A stretch of DNA of 64,000 nucleotides, taken from assembly GCF_005671395.1 (NCBI RefSeq), contig NZ_CP040428.1:992001-1056000 (forward strand). Reading direction: 5' to 3'. The notes under the pieces were generated by a model, which worked only from the letters and a program-made list of their open reading frames with translations, was not told where the DNA came from and made no database searches. Origin of the DNA: Jejubacter calystegiae. GTDB lineage: Bacteria > Pseudomonadota > Gammaproteobacteria > Enterobacterales > Enterobacteriaceae. Below, one piece after another: positions 9,550-20,573 of this stretch (positions are counted from its first letter, which is position 1; every line of letters starts with the position of its first letter). Both the position numbers and the translations under genes were made by a program.

Positions 9550-10805
9550 CTACCCCCATCGAACAGGCCTGGGGCCTGGCTAAAGAGCGTTTCGCCGCCG
9601 TCGGCGTTGATGTCGAAGCGGCACTGCGCCAGCTGGATCGCCTGCCGGTTTCTATGCACTGCTGGCAGGGTGACGATGTCGCCGGTTTTGAAAACCCCGA
9701 AGGCCAGCTTACCGGCGGCATTCAGGCCACCGGTAACTATCCGGGTAAAGCGCGCAACGCCACCGAACTGCGCGCCGACCTGGAACAGGCCCTGAGCCTG
9801 ATTCCGGGGCCGAAGCGCCTGAACCTGCACGCTATCTATCTGGAAAGCGATAGCCATGTCGATCGCGACCAGATCAAGCCGGAACACTTTAAGAACTGGG
9901 TGGAGTGGGCCAAAGCCAACCAACTGGGGCTGGACTTCAACCCCTCTTGCTTTTCACACCCGCTGAGCGCTGACGGTTTTACCCTGTCCCACGCCGACGA
10001 CAAAATCCGTCAGTTCTGGATCGATCACTGTAAGGCCAGCCGCCGCGTATCCGCATACTTCGGTGAACAGTTAGGCACGCCGTCCGTCATGAATATCTGG
10101 GTACCGGACGGCATGAAGGACATCACCGTAGATCGCCTGGGGCCGCGCCGCCGCCTGATGGAAGCGCTGGACGAAATTATCAGCGAGAAGCTGAACCCGG
10201 CACACCATATAGACGCGGTAGAAAGCAAGCTGTTCGGCATTGGCGCCGAAAGCTACACCGTCGGCTCCAACGAGTTTTATATGGGCTACGCCACCAGCCG
10301 CCAGACTGCGCTCTGCCTGGATGCCGGTCACTTCCACCCCACCGAGGTGATCTCCGACAAGATCTCCAGCGCCATGCTTTATGTACCGCGCCTGCTGCTG
10401 CACGTCAGCCGCCCGGTTCGCTGGGACAGCGACCACGTGGTACTGCTGGACGACGAAACCCAGGCCATCGCCAGCGAAATTATCCGCCACGACCTGTTCG
10501 ACCGGGTGCATATCGGTCTGGACTTCTTCGATGCGTCCATCAACCGCATCGCCGCCTGGGTTATCGGCACCCGCAATATGAAGAAAGCGCTGCTGCGCGC
10601 CCTGCTGGAACCGACCGCCAGACTGCGCGAACTGGAACTGGACGGCGACTACACCGCCCGTCTGGCACTGCTGGAAGAGCAGAAGTCGCTGCCGTGGCAG
10701 GCGGTCTGGGAAGTTTACTGCCAGCGTCACGACACCCCGGCCGGTAGCGAATGGCTGGATAAGGTCCGCGGCTATGAGCAGGACGTATTGCGTCAGCGTG
10801 GGTGA
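9546..10805 (+). CDS. rhaA: L-rhamnose isomerase
   Basis: Metal-dependent aldose-ketose isomerase (L-rhamnose to L-rhamnulose). It has 419 residues, identical in length to the E. coli enzyme. Conserved active-site stretches are [39 protein letters not shown] and [17 protein letters not shown]. The ATG at 9546 (MTTPIEQAW) is preferred to an ATG two codons earlier because it matches the family start and follows AAGGAGCTTTGCGC. It overlaps rhaB by 4 bases, so translational coupling is likely. Confidence 0.97.
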   Translation: MTTPIEQAWGLAKERFAAVGVDVEAALRQLDRLPVSMHCWQGDDVAGFENPEGQLTGGIQATGNYPGKARNATELRADLEQALSLIPGPKRLNLHAIYLESDSHVDRDQIKPEHFKNWVEWAKANQLGLDFNPSCFSHPLSADGFTLSHADDKIRQFWIDHCKASRRVSAYFGEQLGTPSVMNIWVPDGMKDITVDRLGPRRRLMEALDEIISEKLNPAHHIDAVESKLFGIGAESYTVGSNEFYMGYATSRQTALCLDAGHFHPTEVISDKISSAMLYVPRLLLHVSRPVRWDSDHVVLLDDETQAIASEIIRHDLFDRVHIGLDFFDASINRIAAWVIGTRNMKKALLRALLEPTARLRELELDGDYTARLALLEEQKSLPWQAVWEVYCQRHDTPAGSEWLDKVRGYEQDVLRQRG

Positions 10806-10915
10806 TTGCCCCTCCCCTCACCCCGGCCCTCTCCCCAAAGGGGTGGAGGAGAAGGACCAAATAGTTCCCTCTCCCCTCTGGGGAGAGGGTTAGGGTGAGG
10901 GGAAAAACCTCACCA
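10806..10915. repeat. REP-like palindromic repeats between rhaA and rhaD
   Basis: Two facing copies of the motif seen at 316-395: CCTCACCCCGGCCCTCTCCCC followed by CCCTCTCCCCTCTGGGGAGAGGG and TTAGGGTGAGGGG. They form strong stem-loops in the operon mRNA and may modulate expression or stability of rhaD relative to rhaA. Confidence 0.7.
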
Positions 10916-10937
10916 ACCCAACAGAGAACACAAGACT

Positions 10938-11762
10938 ATGCAGAACATCCTCAACGCCTGGTTTGTCCTGGGCATGATCAAGGCCACTTCCGATGCCTGG
11001 CTGAAAGGCTGGGACGAACGTAACGGCGGCAACCTGACGCTGCGCCTGGACGCTGCCGACATTGAGCCATACCATGCTGACTTCCACGCACAGCCGCGCT
11101 ACATCGCCCTGAGCCAGCCAATGCCGGAGCTTGCCGGCATGCCCTTTATCGTCACCGGCTCCGGCAAGTTTTTCCGTAACGTGCAGCTCGATCCCGCCGC
11201 CAACCTGGGAGTGGTACAGGTAGACAACGACGGCGCCGGTTACCACATCCTGTGGGGCCTGGAAAATGACGCAGTTCCCACATCTGAACTCCCGGCCCAC
11301 TTCCTGTCACATTCCGCGCGCATCAAAGCTACCAACGGCCAGGATCGCGTTATTATGCACTGCCACGCCACCAACCTGATCGCCCTGACCTACGTACTGG
11401 AAAACGACAGTGACGTCTTTACCCGCAAACTGTGGGAAGGCAGCACTGAGTGTCTGGTGGTCTTCCCGGACGGAGTGGGCATTTTGCCCTGGATGGTCCC
11501 CGGCACCGATGAGATAGGCCAGGCGACCGCCGATGAAATGGCGCACCGTTCGCTGGTGCTCTGGCCGTTCCACGGCGTCTTCGGCAGCGGTCCGACGCTG
11601 GACGAAACCTTTGGCCTTATCGACACCGCAGAAAAATCGGCCCAGGTGCTGGTAAAGGTCGAGTCGATGGGCGGAATGAAACAGACTATCAGCCGCGACG
11701 ATCTTATCGCGCTGGCTAAACGCTTTGGCGTAACGCCGCTGCAGAGCGCTATCGATCTCTGA
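10938..11762 (+). CDS. rhaD: rhamnulose-1-phosphate aldolase
   Basis: Class II zinc aldolase that splits rhamnulose-1-phosphate into dihydroxyacetone phosphate and L-lactaldehyde. It has 274 residues, the same as in E. coli. Zinc ligands are visible as His141 and His143 in [13 protein letters not shown] and His212 in [10 protein letters not shown]. It is separated from rhaA by a repeat-bearing gap but stays in the operon direction. Its product lactaldehyde is the natural substrate for the dehydrogenase encoded next. Confidence 0.97.
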   Translation: MQNILNAWFVLGMIKATSDAWLKGWDERNGGNLTLRLDAADIEPYHADFHAQPRYIALSQPMPELAGMPFIVTGSGKFFRNVQLDPAANLGVVQVDNDGAGYHILWGLENDAVPTSELPAHFLSHSARIKATNGQDRVIMHCHATNLIALTYVLENDSDVFTRKLWEGSTECLVVFPDGVGILPWMVPGTDEIGQATADEMAHRSLVLWPFHGVFGSGPTLDETFGLIDTAEKSAQVLVKVESMGGMKQTISRDDLIALAKRFGVTPLQSAIDL

Positions 11763-11834
11763 AAGCCCGGGCGGCGGATCGCACAGGATACAGGTTCAGG
11801 CGTGCCCGATGGGCCGCCCTTTAAGGAGAAAAAG

Positions 11835-12983
11835 ATGAGCTTTATGCTGGCACTGCCGAAAATCAGCCTGCACGGCGCAGGCGCTATCGGCGATATGGTA
11901 AAGATGGTCGCCGGAAAGAACTGGGGCAAGGCGCTGATCGTCACCGACGCACAGCTGGTGAAACTGGGTCTACTCGACAGCCTGTTCAGCGCGTTGGAGG
12001 GCCACGGCCTGACCTGGCATCTGTTTGACGGCGTATTCCCCAACCCCACGGAAACCCTGGTGCAAAGCGGCTACCGGGAATACCAGGAAGCCCACTGCGA
12101 CTACCTGATCGCCTTCGGCGGCGGTAGCCCCATCGATACCGCCAAAGCCATTAAGATCCTGACCGCTAACCCGGGCCCCTCCACCGCCTATTCTGGCGTG
12201 GGTAAAGTGACCCACCCCGGCGTACCGCTGGTCGCCATTAATACCACCGCAGGCACCGCCGCCGAAATGACCAGCAACGCCGTTATTACCGACAGCGCAC
12301 ACCAGGTAAAAGAGGTGATTATCGACACCAACATCATCCCGGATATCGCCGTGGATGATGCCAGCGTGATGCTGGGGATTCCACCGGACGTTACCGCCGC
12401 CACCGGGATGGACGCCCTGACCCACGCTGTCGAAGCCGTGGTTTCGGTCGGCGCGCATCCGCTCACCGATGCCAATGCGCTGGAAGCCATCCGCATTATC
12501 AGCCAGTGGCTGCCTGTCGCAGTCGCAGAGGGCCACAATCTGGAAGCCCGCGAGATGATGGCCTATGGCCAGTATCTGGCGGGTATGGCCTTTAACAGCG
12601 CCGGTCTGGGGCTGGTACACGCCATGGCCCACCAGCCGGGCGCCACCCACAACCTGCCCCACGGCGTCTGTAATGCCATTCTGCTACCAGTGGTGGAAAA
12701 CTTTAACCGTCCGCAGGCGCCTGCCCGCTTTGCCCGTATCGCCAGGGCCATGGGGGTTCATACCCAGGGGATGGACGACGATCGGGCGAGCCAGGCGGCT
12801 ATCGACGCCATTCGCGCACTGTCGGAAAAAGTGGGCATTCCCTCTGGTTTCCGCGAGTTGGGTATCAGCGAAGCGGATATCGAAGGCTGGCTGGATAAAG
12901 CCCTGGCCGACCCCTGCGCGCCCTGTAACCCGCGCATCGCCAGCCGGGACGAAGTGCGCGCGCTCTATCTGGAGGCTCTGTGA
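11835..12983 (+). CDS. iron-type alcohol dehydrogenase, likely lactaldehyde reductase
   Basis: A 382-residue group III (iron-dependent) alcohol dehydrogenase. It shows the NAD-binding [13 protein letters not shown], the ligand-bearing [14 protein letters not shown] and the His-rich [21 protein letters not shown] that holds the metal ligands. By sequence character it is nearer to E. coli YiaY than to FucO, but its place between rhaD and rhaM argues that it reduces L-lactaldehyde to 1,2-propanediol under anaerobic rhamnose growth. The ATG at 11835 follows AAGGAGAAAAAG. The end overlaps rhaM by 4 bases. E. coli lacks this gene in its rha operon. Substrate is inferred from context. Confidence 0.85.
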   Translation: MSFMLALPKISLHGAGAIGDMVKMVAGKNWGKALIVTDAQLVKLGLLDSLFSALEGHGLTWHLFDGVFPNPTETLVQSGYREYQEAHCDYLIAFGGGSPIDTAKAIKILTANPGPSTAYSGVGKVTHPGVPLVAINTTAGTAAEMTSNAVITDSAHQVKEVIIDTNIIPDIAVDDASVMLGIPPDVTAATGMDALTHAVEAVVSVGAHPLTDANALEAIRIISQWLPVAVAEGHNLEAREMMAYGQYLAGMAFNSAGLGLVHAMAHQPGATHNLPHGVCNAILLPVVENFNRPQAPARFARIARAMGVHTQGMDDDRASQAAIDAIRALSEKVGIPSGFRELGISEADIEGWLDKALADPCAPCNPRIASRDEVRALYLEAL

Positions 12984-13294
12984 TCCGTAAAGCTTTCGTT
13001 ATGCAGGTTAACCCCGACGCTCACGAAGAGTATCAGCGTCGTCATTCGCCCATCTGGCCGGAACTGGAAGCGGTGCTGAAATCCCATGGCGCCCACCATT
13101 ACGCCATCTGGCTGGATGCCGCGCGCAATCTGCTGTTCGCGACGGTAGAGGTAGAATCCGAGGAGCGCTGGAACGCCGTGGCGCAGACCGAGGTCTGCCA
13201 GCGCTGGTGGAAACATATGCGGGAAGTTATGCCGAGCAACCCGGATAACAGTCCGGTGAGTGAAGAGCTGAAAGCGGTGTTTTATCTGGAATAA
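12980..13294 (+). CDS. rhaM: L-rhamnose mutarotase
   Basis: Interconverts the alpha and beta anomers of L-rhamnose to feed RhaA. It has 104 residues, the family length. The catalytic His22 lies in [13 protein letters not shown], preceded by Tyr18, and [17 protein letters not shown] is conserved. The start is GTG at 12980 and overlaps the stop of the preceding dehydrogenase (GTGA), so translation is probably coupled. It is the last gene of the rhamnose operon and is followed by a clear terminator. Confidence 0.96.
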   Translation: MIRKAFVMQVNPDAHEEYQRRHSPIWPELEAVLKSHGAHHYAIWLDAARNLLFATVEVESEERWNAVAQTEVCQRWWKHMREVMPSNPDNSPVSEELKAVFYLE

Positions 13295-13300
13295 GTCTCT

Positions 13301-13331
13301 CCGCGCTGTCATTGTACAGCGCGGTGCTTTT
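13301..13331 (+). terminator. intrinsic terminator of the rha operon
   Basis: CCGCGCTGT-CATTGT-ACAGCGCGG forms a 9-bp stem followed by TGCTTTT, 6 bases after the rhaM stop. Confidence 0.9.
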
Positions 13332-13485
13332 AATATCCTCTTTTTAATCTCCGGGATTAATCGCACATCGCGTTTATTATTTCCTGATGAATAGCTGCGG
13401 TTTCCAGAAATAATTTCTTTATTGCAATTATATTAAAAACGATAAATGATAGAGTTTATTGATAGCTAAAAGGATTTTCGGATTA

Positions 13486-14019
13486 ATGAAGATGGAAACG
13501 CTGCTTGTTATTGTATTGTTCGCTATCCTTATTTATCTCCTGATAGCAAGGGGAAAAAAGCGTTATCGCCCTACGAATACATCCAAAGCACGCAGCGTCA
13601 GCAATATCGCCGATCAGCTCTATTTTGTTGAAACAGCATCGTTTGAAAAACGCAATTTAATGAATAAAAAAGAATATTACCTTTTTCGCAACATCGAAGC
13701 ATATCTTCAGAAAAACCACCCAACGTTTCGGGTATTCCCGCAGGTATCGATGGGTGAATTCTTGAGTTCCAAAAGCGATAATGCCTATAGCTCCATTAAC
13801 AGCAAAAGAGTGGACTTTATTATCATTTCAAAGTTTGGTCAGCCATGTATTGCTATAGAATATCAGGGCACAGGCCACTACCAGAACAACGCTATCTCGC
13901 GCGATGCCGTGAAAAAAGAGGCCTGCCGGAAAGCCGGCATTCGCTATATTGAGTTCGAAGCCAGCTACCGTGATGAGGATATGGCGTCTATAGGCCGCTA
14001 TCTGTCACAGCTTCAATAA
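13486..14019 (+). CDS. DUF2726-type protein with N-terminal membrane anchor
   Basis: A 177-residue protein. Residues about 4-20 (LLVIVLFAILIYLLIA) form one membrane helix followed by a basic stretch. The C-terminal domain carries VDFIIISKFGQPCIAIEYQG and KKEACRKAGIRYIEFEA, the D...ExQ spacing and Lys pattern of DUF2726, which resembles the PD-(D/E)XK nuclease core. Whether it cuts DNA is unknown. The ATG at 13486 is chosen over a TTG at 13459; ATG 13492 is also possible. Its low GC content and isolated position between rhaM and fdhD suggest a lone accessory gene. Confidence 0.75.
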   Translation: MKMETLLVIVLFAILIYLLIARGKKRYRPTNTSKARSVSNIADQLYFVETASFEKRNLMNKKEYYLFRNIEAYLQKNHPTFRVFPQVSMGEFLSSKSDNAYSSINSKRVDFIIISKFGQPCIAIEYQGTGHYQNNAISRDAVKKEACRKAGIRYIEFEASYRDEDMASIGRYLSQLQ

Positions 14020-14026
14020 AATCAGG

Positions 14027-14854
14027 CTATACCCGCAACCGCTGAGGATGGGTATAAACCGTAGCGCGTCCCGGCTTGCTGAAACCCACCAGCGTCAGAT
14101 TCGCTTTATGCGCCACTTCAACAGCAAGCGTAGTGGCGGCAGAAACGGCAAACAGAATTTCCACGCCGCACATCGCGGCCTTCTGCACCATCTCGTAGCT
14201 GGCACGACTGGAAACCAGCGCGGCCCCTTCCTGCCACTGCTCGCGGCTGCGATGACCCAGCAGCTTATCCAGCGCCACGTGGCGCCCCACGTCTTCATGA
14301 CCGCTGGCTATCTCACCGTCGGGCATCAGCCACGCGGCCGCGTGGGTACAACCGGTCAGTTGGCCCACGGGCTGAAACTGACGCAGCTGATCCAGCCCGC
14401 GATCGAGGGCGGAAAGCTCAAAACGCTGAGTAAAGGGCAACGGCGTGACCGGGCGAACCACCTCATTCAGTTGCTCAACCCCACAGACGCCGCAGCCGGT
14501 GCGGCCCGCCAGCTGACGACGGCGCTCTTTCAGCCCCATAAAGCGGCGGCTGGAAAGCTCGATATGTACCTCGATTCCCCGACAGCCCCGCTCGATATCC
14601 ATGCCGTAGATATCATTAGCGGATTCAATAATGCCTTCCGATAACGAGAAACCTAATGCAAAAAATTCCAAATCACGGGGTGTCGCCATCATCACAACGT
14701 GTGAAATACCGTTATAGACCAGCGCGACCGGTACCTCTTCGGCCAGCCAGTCATCGCTGGCGTTATGCAGATCGGCACGTGACCAGACCGGCGCTGCACG
14801 ATAGCAAGCGCTCTCAATCACATTTTCTTGTCTTTTTTTTGTAAACTCATTCAC
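14027..14854 (-). CDS. fdhD: formate dehydrogenase accessory sulfurtransferase
   Basis: FdhD moves sulfur from IscS to the bis-MGD molybdenum cofactor, a step needed for active formate dehydrogenases. The 275-residue product has the conserved CGVCG sulfur-relay cysteines near residue 121, and [18 protein letters not shown] just before. It is divergent from fdoG, its client, across a 158-base region. In E. coli it has the same position and orientation next to fdoG. Confidence 0.96.
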   Translation of the reverse strand: MNEFTKKRQENVIESACYRAAPVWSRADLHNASDDWLAEEVPVALVYNGISHVVMMATPRDLEFFALGFSLSEGIIESANDIYGMDIERGCRGIEVHIELSSRRFMGLKERRRQLAGRTGCGVCGVEQLNEVVRPVTPLPFTQRFELSALDRGLDQLRQFQPVGQLTGCTHAAAWLMPDGEIASGHEDVGRHVALDKLLGHRSREQWQEGAALVSSRASYEMVQKAAMCGVEILFAVSAATTLAVEVAHKANLTLVGFSKPGRATVYTHPQRLRV

Positions 14855-14906
14855 TATTTTTTAACCGTATATGAACTGTTTTAACGGCGTTATGGTATTC
14901 TTTAAC

Positions 14907-14934
14907 CATTACCCCTCACTCAGAAGGGGCAATG
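14907..14934. promoter_or_regulatory. inverted repeat in the fdhD-fdoG intergenic region
   Basis: CATTACCCCT and AGGGGCAATG form a 10-bp imperfect dyad (one A/C mismatch) with an 8-base centre. It lies between the divergent fdhD and fdoG genes, so it may be an operator or a hairpin in a leader. No known regulator site was recognised with confidence. Confidence 0.4.
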
Positions 14935-15012
14935 TGTTCAATTCTGAACCTAAGCGGCTCCAACCGCAAAAAAAACTCTCAATGTGACGTGTCGAATAAC
15001 AAGGAGTGACCC

Positions 15013-18000
15013 ATGCAGGTCAGCAGAAGGCAGTTCTTTAAGATCTGCGCTGGCGGTATGGCAGGCACCACTGCGGCAGCTTTGGGTTTTGCACCCGCCG
15101 TCGCGCTGGCAGAAACGCGGCAGTATAAGCTGCTGCGTTCCCGGGAAACCCGGCAAACCTGCACATACTGTTCCGTCGGCTGTGGGCTGTTGATGTACAG
15201 CCTGGGCGACGGTGCAAAAAACGCCAAAGCCTCAATTTTCCACATCGAAGGCGATCCGGATCATCCGGTGAACCGCGGTGCCCTGTGCCCGAAAGGCGCA
15301 GGACTGGTGGACTTTATTCATAGCGAAAGCCGCCTGAAGTATCCGGAATATCGCGCTCCTGGCTCCGATAAATGGCAGCGCATCAGCTGGGAAGACGCCT
15401 TTGAGCGTATCGCGAAGCTGATGAAAGCCGACCGCGACGCTAACTTTATTGCCCAAAACGACCAGGGCGCCACCGTTAACCGCTGGCTCTCTACCGGTAT
15501 GCTGTGCGCATCCGCTTCCAGTAACGAAACCGGCTATTTAACCCAGAAGTTCGCCCGCTCCCTTGGGATGCTGGCGGTCGACAACCAGGCGCGTGTCTGA
15601 CACGGACCAACGGTAGCAAGTCTTGCTCCAACATTTGGTCGCGGCGCCATGACCAACCACTGGGTGGATATTAAGAACGCCAACCTCGTCGTCGTAATGG
15701 GCGGGAACGCGGCCGAAGCGCATCCGGTCGGATTCCGCTGGGCGATGGAAGCCAAGATCCACAACGGCGCCAAACTGATCGTCATCGATCCGCGCTTTAC
15801 CCGCACGGCATCGGTCGCCGACTTCTATACGCCGATCCGCTCCGGTACCGACATCGCCTTCCTGTCGGGCGTATTGTTGTACCTGCTGACCAACAATAAA
15901 TTCAACCGCGAATACGTTGAAGCCTATACCAACGCCAGCCTGATCGTGCGTGAAGACTTTGGTTTCGACGACGGTCTGTTCACCGGCTACGACGACAGCA
16001 AACGCCAGTACGACAAAACAAGCTGGCACTACGAACTGGATGAAAACGGCTTCGCGAAGCGCGATACCACGCTCAGCCATCCGCGCTGCGTCTGGAATCT
16101 GCTGAAAACCCACGTTTCGCGCTATACGCCTGAAATGGTCGAAACCATCTGCGGCACGCCGAAAGCGGACTTCCTGCAGGTCTGCGAATATATCGCCGAA
16201 ACCAGCGCCAAAGACAAAACCGCCTCGTTCCTCTACGCACTGGGGTGGACTCAGCATTCCATCGGCGCTCAGAACATCCGCACCATGGCGATGGTTCAGC
16301 TACTGCTGGGCAATATGGGCATGGCGGGCGGCGGCGTTAACGCGCTGCGCGGCCACTCCAACATTCAGGGACTGACTGACCTGGGGCTGCTTTCCACCAA
16401 TCTGACGGGCTATATGAACCTGCCCAACGAGCAACAGCTGGATCTGGAAACCTATCTTGCCGCCAATACGCCGAAGCCACTGCTGGAAGGCCAGGTTAAC
16501 TACTGGGGTAACTACCCGAAATTCTTCGTTTCGATGATGAAAGCTTTCTTCGGCGATAAAGCGACGAAGGAGAACAGCTGGGGCTTCGACTGGCTGCCGA
16601 AATGGGACAAGGGCTACGACGTCCTGCAGTACTTCGAGATGATGAACGAAGGCAAGGTCAACGGCTACATCTGCCAGGGCTTTAACCCGGTAGCCTCGTT
16701 CCCCAACAAGAACAAGGTCGTGGGCGCACTCAGCAAGCTGAAGTACCTGGTGACCATCGACCCGCTCAACACCGAAACCTCTACCTTCTGGCAGAACCAC
16801 GGTGAATCCAACGATGTGGATCCGTCGCAAATTCAGACCGAGGTCTTCCGTCTGCCCTCCACCTGCTTTGCCGAAGAACATGGTTCTATCGTCAACTCCG
16901 GTCGCTGGCTACAGTGGCACTGGAAAGGGGCCGACGCCCCCGGGGATGCGCTGAACGACGGTGAAATCCTGGCGGGTATCTTCCTGCGTCTGCGCGAAAT
17001 GTATCAGCGCGACGGCGGCGCGGTGCCGGAACCGGTACTGAACATGACCTGGGATTATAAAACCCCGGAAGCACCGGATTCCGAAGAGGTGGCGAAAGAG
17101 AGCAACGGTAAAGCGCTGGCCGACATTCTGGACGACAACGGCAACGTGCTGGTGAAAAAAGGGCAGCAGCTCTCGACCTTCGCCCATTTACGGGACGACG
17201 GTACCACCTCCAGCGGCTGCTGGATTTTCGCCGGTAGCTGGACCGAACAGGGCAACCAGATGGCGAACCGTGACAACGCCGATCCCTCTGGCCTGGGCAA
17301 CACCCTGGGCTGGGCCTGGGCGTGGCCGCTTAACCGCCGCATTCTCTACAATCGCGCCTCCGCCGACCCGCAGGGTAACCCCTGGGATCCGAAGCGCAAA
17401 CTGCTGGAATGGGACGGCGCCAAATGGGGCGGCGTGGACATCCCCGACTACAGCACGGCGGCACCGGGCAGTGACGTCGGGCCGTTCATCATGCAGCCGG
17501 AAGGCATGGGGCGCCTGTTTGCTATCGATAAGATGGCCGAAGGTCCGTTCCCGGAACACTACGAGCCTTTTGAGACGCCGCTGGGCACCAACCCGCTGCA
17601 TCCCAATGTAGTCTCTAACCCGGCGGCCCGCGTCTTTAAAGGCGATCTGGAAGCCATGGGCAAGGCCGATAAGTTCCCCTATGTGGGCACCACTTATCGT
17701 CTGACCGAACACTTCCACTTCTGGACCAAGCACGCGATGCTGAACGCCATCGCCCAGCCCGAACAGTTCGTCGAGATCGGCGAAAAGCTGGCGAATAAGC
17801 TGGGGATTGCCCAGGGCGATACCGTGAAGGTTTCCTCTAACCGCGGCTACATCAAAGCCAAAGCGGTGGTGACCAGGCGTATCCGCACCCTGAACGTCCA
17901 TGACAAAGAGGTGGATACCATCGGTATTCCGATCCACTGGGGCTATGAGGGAATTGCGAAGAAAGGTTTCCTTGCCAACACCCTGACGCCGTTCGTCGGC

Positions 18001-18060
18001 GATGCCAATACCCAAACGCCGGAGTTCAAGGCGTTCCTGGTTAACGTTGAAAAGGTGTAA
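15013..18060 (+). CDS. fdoG: formate dehydrogenase-O major subunit, selenocysteine-containing
   Basis: Catalytic subunit that oxidises formate to CO2 in the periplasm, with bis-MGD molybdenum and one [4Fe-4S] cluster. The gene reads through an in-frame TGA at 15598-15600, codon 196, the selenocysteine position of E. coli FdoG (context ARV-Sec-HGP). Total length is 1015 codons. The N-terminus has a twin-arginine signal (SRRQFFK, then a hydrophobic stretch ending AVALA). CTYCSVGC near residue 55 begins the cluster-binding domain. It is the first gene of fdoGHI-fdhE. The TGA should not be taken as a stop; a SECIS hairpin follows it directly. Confidence 0.97.
15601..15640 (+). promoter_or_regulatory. 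bacterial SECIS element of fdoG
   Basis: Immediately after the TGA, GACCAA (15605-15610) pairs with TTGGTC (15635-15640), and the apical stem GG-T-AGCAA / TTGCTCC spans 15612-15629 with a bulged T and a GTC loop. A bulged U and a small G/U-rich loop are the SelB recognition features. This recodes the UGA as selenocysteine using the tRNA encoded by selC at 22170. Confidence 0.9.
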
Positions 18061-18072
18061 CGGAGACGAGAT

Positions 18073-18978
18073 ATGGCTTATCAATCACAAGACATTATTC
18101 GCCGCTCCGCCACCAACGGTTTCACGCCTGCCCCGCAGGCGAGAAATCACCAGGAGCCCGTGGCGAAGCTTATTGACGTCACCACCTGCATTGGCTGCAA
18201 GGCCTGTCAGGTGGCCTGTTCAGAGTGGAACGACATCCGCGACGAAATTGGCCACAACGTGGGGGTGTATGACAACCCGGCTGATCTCACCGCGAAATCC
18301 TGGACGGTCATGCGTTTTTCGGAAGTGGAAGAGAACGGCAAGCTGGAGTGGCTGATCCGCAAGGACGGCTGCATGCACTGCGCCGATCCGGGCTGCCTGA
18401 AGGCCTGTCCGGCGGAAGGGGCTATCATTCAGTATGCCAACGGCATTGTGGATTTTCAGTCCGAGCACTGCATTGGCTGCGGCTACTGTATTGCTGGTTG
18501 TCCGTTCGATGTGCCGCGTATGAACGCGGACGATAACCGGGTCTACAAGTGCACACTGTGCGTGGATCGCGTCAATGTGGGTCAGGAGCCCGCCTGCGTG
18601 AAGACCTGCCCCACCGGGGCTATCCACTTTGGCAGCAAAGAGGATATGAAGAACGTGGCAAACGGGCGGGTGGAAGAGCTGAAAACCCGCGGCTACCAGA
18701 ATGCCGGCCTCTACGATCCTCAGGGCGTTGGCGGCACGCACGTGATGTACGTGCTGCACCACGCCGACAAGCCGAATCTGTATCACGGCCTGCCGGAAAA
18801 CCCGGAAATCAGCGAAACCGTGAAGTTCTGGAAGGGAATCTGGAAACCGCTGGCCGCCATCGGCTTTGCGGCCACCTTCGCCGCCAGCATTTTCCATTAC
18901 GTGGGCATGGGTCCCAACCGCGTGGACGATGACGACGACGATGATACGGACACAAAAAGCGATGAGGTGCGCAAATGA
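18073..18978 (+). CDS. fdoH: formate dehydrogenase-O iron-sulfur subunit
   Basis: Electron-transfer subunit that links the catalytic FdoG to the cytochrome FdoI. It has 301 residues. Four ferredoxin-type cysteine groups are visible: [40 protein letters not shown] and CTLCVDRV...CVKTCP, enough for four [4Fe-4S] clusters. One C-terminal membrane helix (about residues 256-278, ending HYVGMGP) anchors it. The tail has seven aspartates in a row. It overlaps fdoI by 4 bases (ATGA). Confidence 0.97.
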   Translation: MAYQSQDIIRRSATNGFTPAPQARNHQEPVAKLIDVTTCIGCKACQVACSEWNDIRDEIGHNVGVYDNPADLTAKSWTVMRFSEVEENGKLEWLIRKDGCMHCADPGCLKACPAEGAIIQYANGIVDFQSEHCIGCGYCIAGCPFDVPRMNADDNRVYKCTLCVDRVNVGQEPACVKTCPTGAIHFGSKEDMKNVANGRVEELKTRGYQNAGLYDPQGVGGTHVMYVLHHADKPNLYHGLPENPEISETVKFWKGIWKPLAAIGFAATFAASIFHYVGMGPNRVDDDDDDDTDTKSDEVRK

Positions 18979-19610
18979 AAAAACGTGACACCATCGTGCG
19001 CTACACGGCGCCGGAGCGAATCAACCACTGGATAACCGCCTTCTGCTTTATGCTGGCGGCCATCAGCGGGCTGGGGTTCTTCTTCCCCTCCTTTAACTGG
19101 CTGATGTACGTTCTGGGCACGCCCCAGCTGGCGCGGATACTGCACCCCTTCGTGGGCGTGGTGATGTTTGCTTCCTTCATCATCATGTTTTTCCGCTACT
19201 GGCACCACAACCTAATCAACAAGGAGGATATCTTTTGGGCGAAGAATATTCGTAAGATTATCGCCAATGAGGAGGTCGGCGACGTCGGGCGCTACAACCT
19301 CGGCCAGAAGTTCGTTTTCTGGTCGGCTATCCTGCTTTTGATACTGTTGCTGGTCAGCGGCGTGATTATCTGGCGCCCCTGGTTTGCGCCCGCGTTCCCG
19401 ATTCCTGTGATCCGCTTTGGCCTGATGCTGCATTCATTTGCCGCAGTGGGGTTAATTGTGGTTATTATGGTGCATATCTACGCCGCCCTTTGGGTTAAAG
19501 GCACCATTACCGCCATGGTGGAGGGCTGGGTTACCAAAAGCTGGGCGAAGAAACATCATCCACGCTGGTACCGGGAACTGCGCCAGAAACAGGAAAAATC
19601 GACTGAATGA
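18975..19610 (+). CDS. fdoI: formate dehydrogenase-O cytochrome b556 subunit
   Basis: Membrane di-haem cytochrome b that passes electrons from FdoH to quinone. The 211 residues and four hydrophobic helices match the family. Histidines in or next to the helices ([35 protein letters not shown]) are candidate haem ligands. The start overlaps the fdoH stop and the end overlaps the fdhE start, both as ATGA, so the operon is tightly coupled. Confidence 0.96.
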   Translation: MKKRDTIVRYTAPERINHWITAFCFMLAAISGLGFFFPSFNWLMYVLGTPQLARILHPFVGVVMFASFIIMFFRYWHHNLINKEDIFWAKNIRKIIANEEVGDVGRYNLGQKFVFWSAILLLILLLVSGVIIWRPWFAPAFPIPVIRFGLMLHSFAAVGLIVVIMVHIYAALWVKGTITAMVEGWVTKSWAKKHHPRWYRELRQKQEKSTE

Positions 19611-20536
19611 GTATTCGCATTATCCCGCAAGATCAGCTGGAGAAGAGCGATAAACGTGCGGCGGAAGTGATTCCGCCGTTATTGTTCCCCAGACTGAAAA
19701 ATCTTTATAACCGCCGCGCCGAGCGCCTGCGTGAACTGGCGGAAAGCAATCCGCTGGGCGACTACCTGCACTTTGCCGCCCTCATCGCCCATGCCCAGGA
19801 AGTGGTGCTGTATGACCACCCACTGGAGATGGATCTGGCCGCGCGCATTCGTGAAGCAGCCGAACAGGGCAAGCCACCGCTGGACATTCACGTTCTGCCC
19901 CGCGACAAACACTGGCAGCGTCTGCTGCATTCGCTGATCGCCGAACTGAAGCCGGAAATGAGCGGCCCGGCGCTGGCGGTCATCGAAAATCTGGAAAAAG
20001 CCTCTGAACAGGAGCTGGAAGAGATGGCCAGCGCGCTGTTCAGCAGCGATTTCAGCGCCGTCAGCAGCGACAAAGCGCCGTTTATCTGGGCCGCGCTGTC
20101 GCTCTACTGGGCGCAGATGGCCAGCCTGATTCCGGGCAAAGCGCGCGCTGAATACGGCGAACATCGCCAGTTCTGCCCGGTGTGCGGCAGTATGCCGGTT
20201 TCCAGCATGGTGCACATCGGCACCACCAACGGCCTGCGCTATCTGCACTGCAACCTGTGCGAAACCGAATGGCACGTGGTGCGCGTGAAGTGTAGCAACT
20301 GCGAGCAGACCCGCGACCTGCACTACTGGTCGCTGGAAAGCGAAGAGTCGGCCATCAAAGCAGAAAGCTGCGGCGACTGCGGCACCTACCTGAAGATTCT
20401 CTACCAGGAGAAAGAACCGAAGGTCGAAGCCGTGGCCGACGATCTGGCCTCGCTGGTGCTGGATGCGCGCATGGAGCAGGAAGGCTTCGCCCGCAGCAGC
20501 ATCAATCCATTCCTGTTCCCCGGCGAAGGGGAATAG
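19607..20536 (+). CDS. fdhE: formate dehydrogenase accessory protein FdhE
   Basis: Cytosolic chaperone-like protein needed for maturation of respiratory formate dehydrogenases; it interacts with the catalytic subunits. The 309 residues equal the E. coli length. The C-terminal half carries rubredoxin-like CxxC pairs ([31 protein letters not shown]). It is the last gene of the fdo operon, with a 4-base overlap to fdoI. Confidence 0.96.
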   Translation: MSIRIIPQDQLEKSDKRAAEVIPPLLFPRLKNLYNRRAERLRELAESNPLGDYLHFAALIAHAQEVVLYDHPLEMDLAARIREAAEQGKPPLDIHVLPRDKHWQRLLHSLIAELKPEMSGPALAVIENLEKASEQELEEMASALFSSDFSAVSSDKAPFIWAALSLYWAQMASLIPGKARAEYGEHRQFCPVCGSMPVSSMVHIGTTNGLRYLHCNLCETEWHVVRVKCSNCEQTRDLHYWSLESEESAIKAESCGDCGTYLKILYQEKEPKVEAVADDLASLVLDARMEQEGFARSSINPFLFPGEGE

Positions 20537-20542
20537 CGCCTT

Positions 20543-20568
20543 TCTGGCGTGGCGAAAGCCGCGCCAGA
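20543..20568. terminator. bidirectional hairpin between fdhE and the prepilin peptidase
   Basis: TCTGGCG-T-GGC-GAAA-GCC-G-CGCCAGA forms a 10-bp stem with one internal mismatch and a GAAA tetraloop. It lies between two convergent genes. There is no long T run on either side, so it may act in both directions but weakly. Confidence 0.65.
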
Positions 20569-20573
20569 TATCA

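Noticed and set aside
15538-16257. minus-strand frame opposite fdoG, and the TGA at 15598 as a nonsense mutation
   Set aside because: The TGA is at the conserved selenocysteine codon and is followed by a SECIS; the opposite frame is a shadow.
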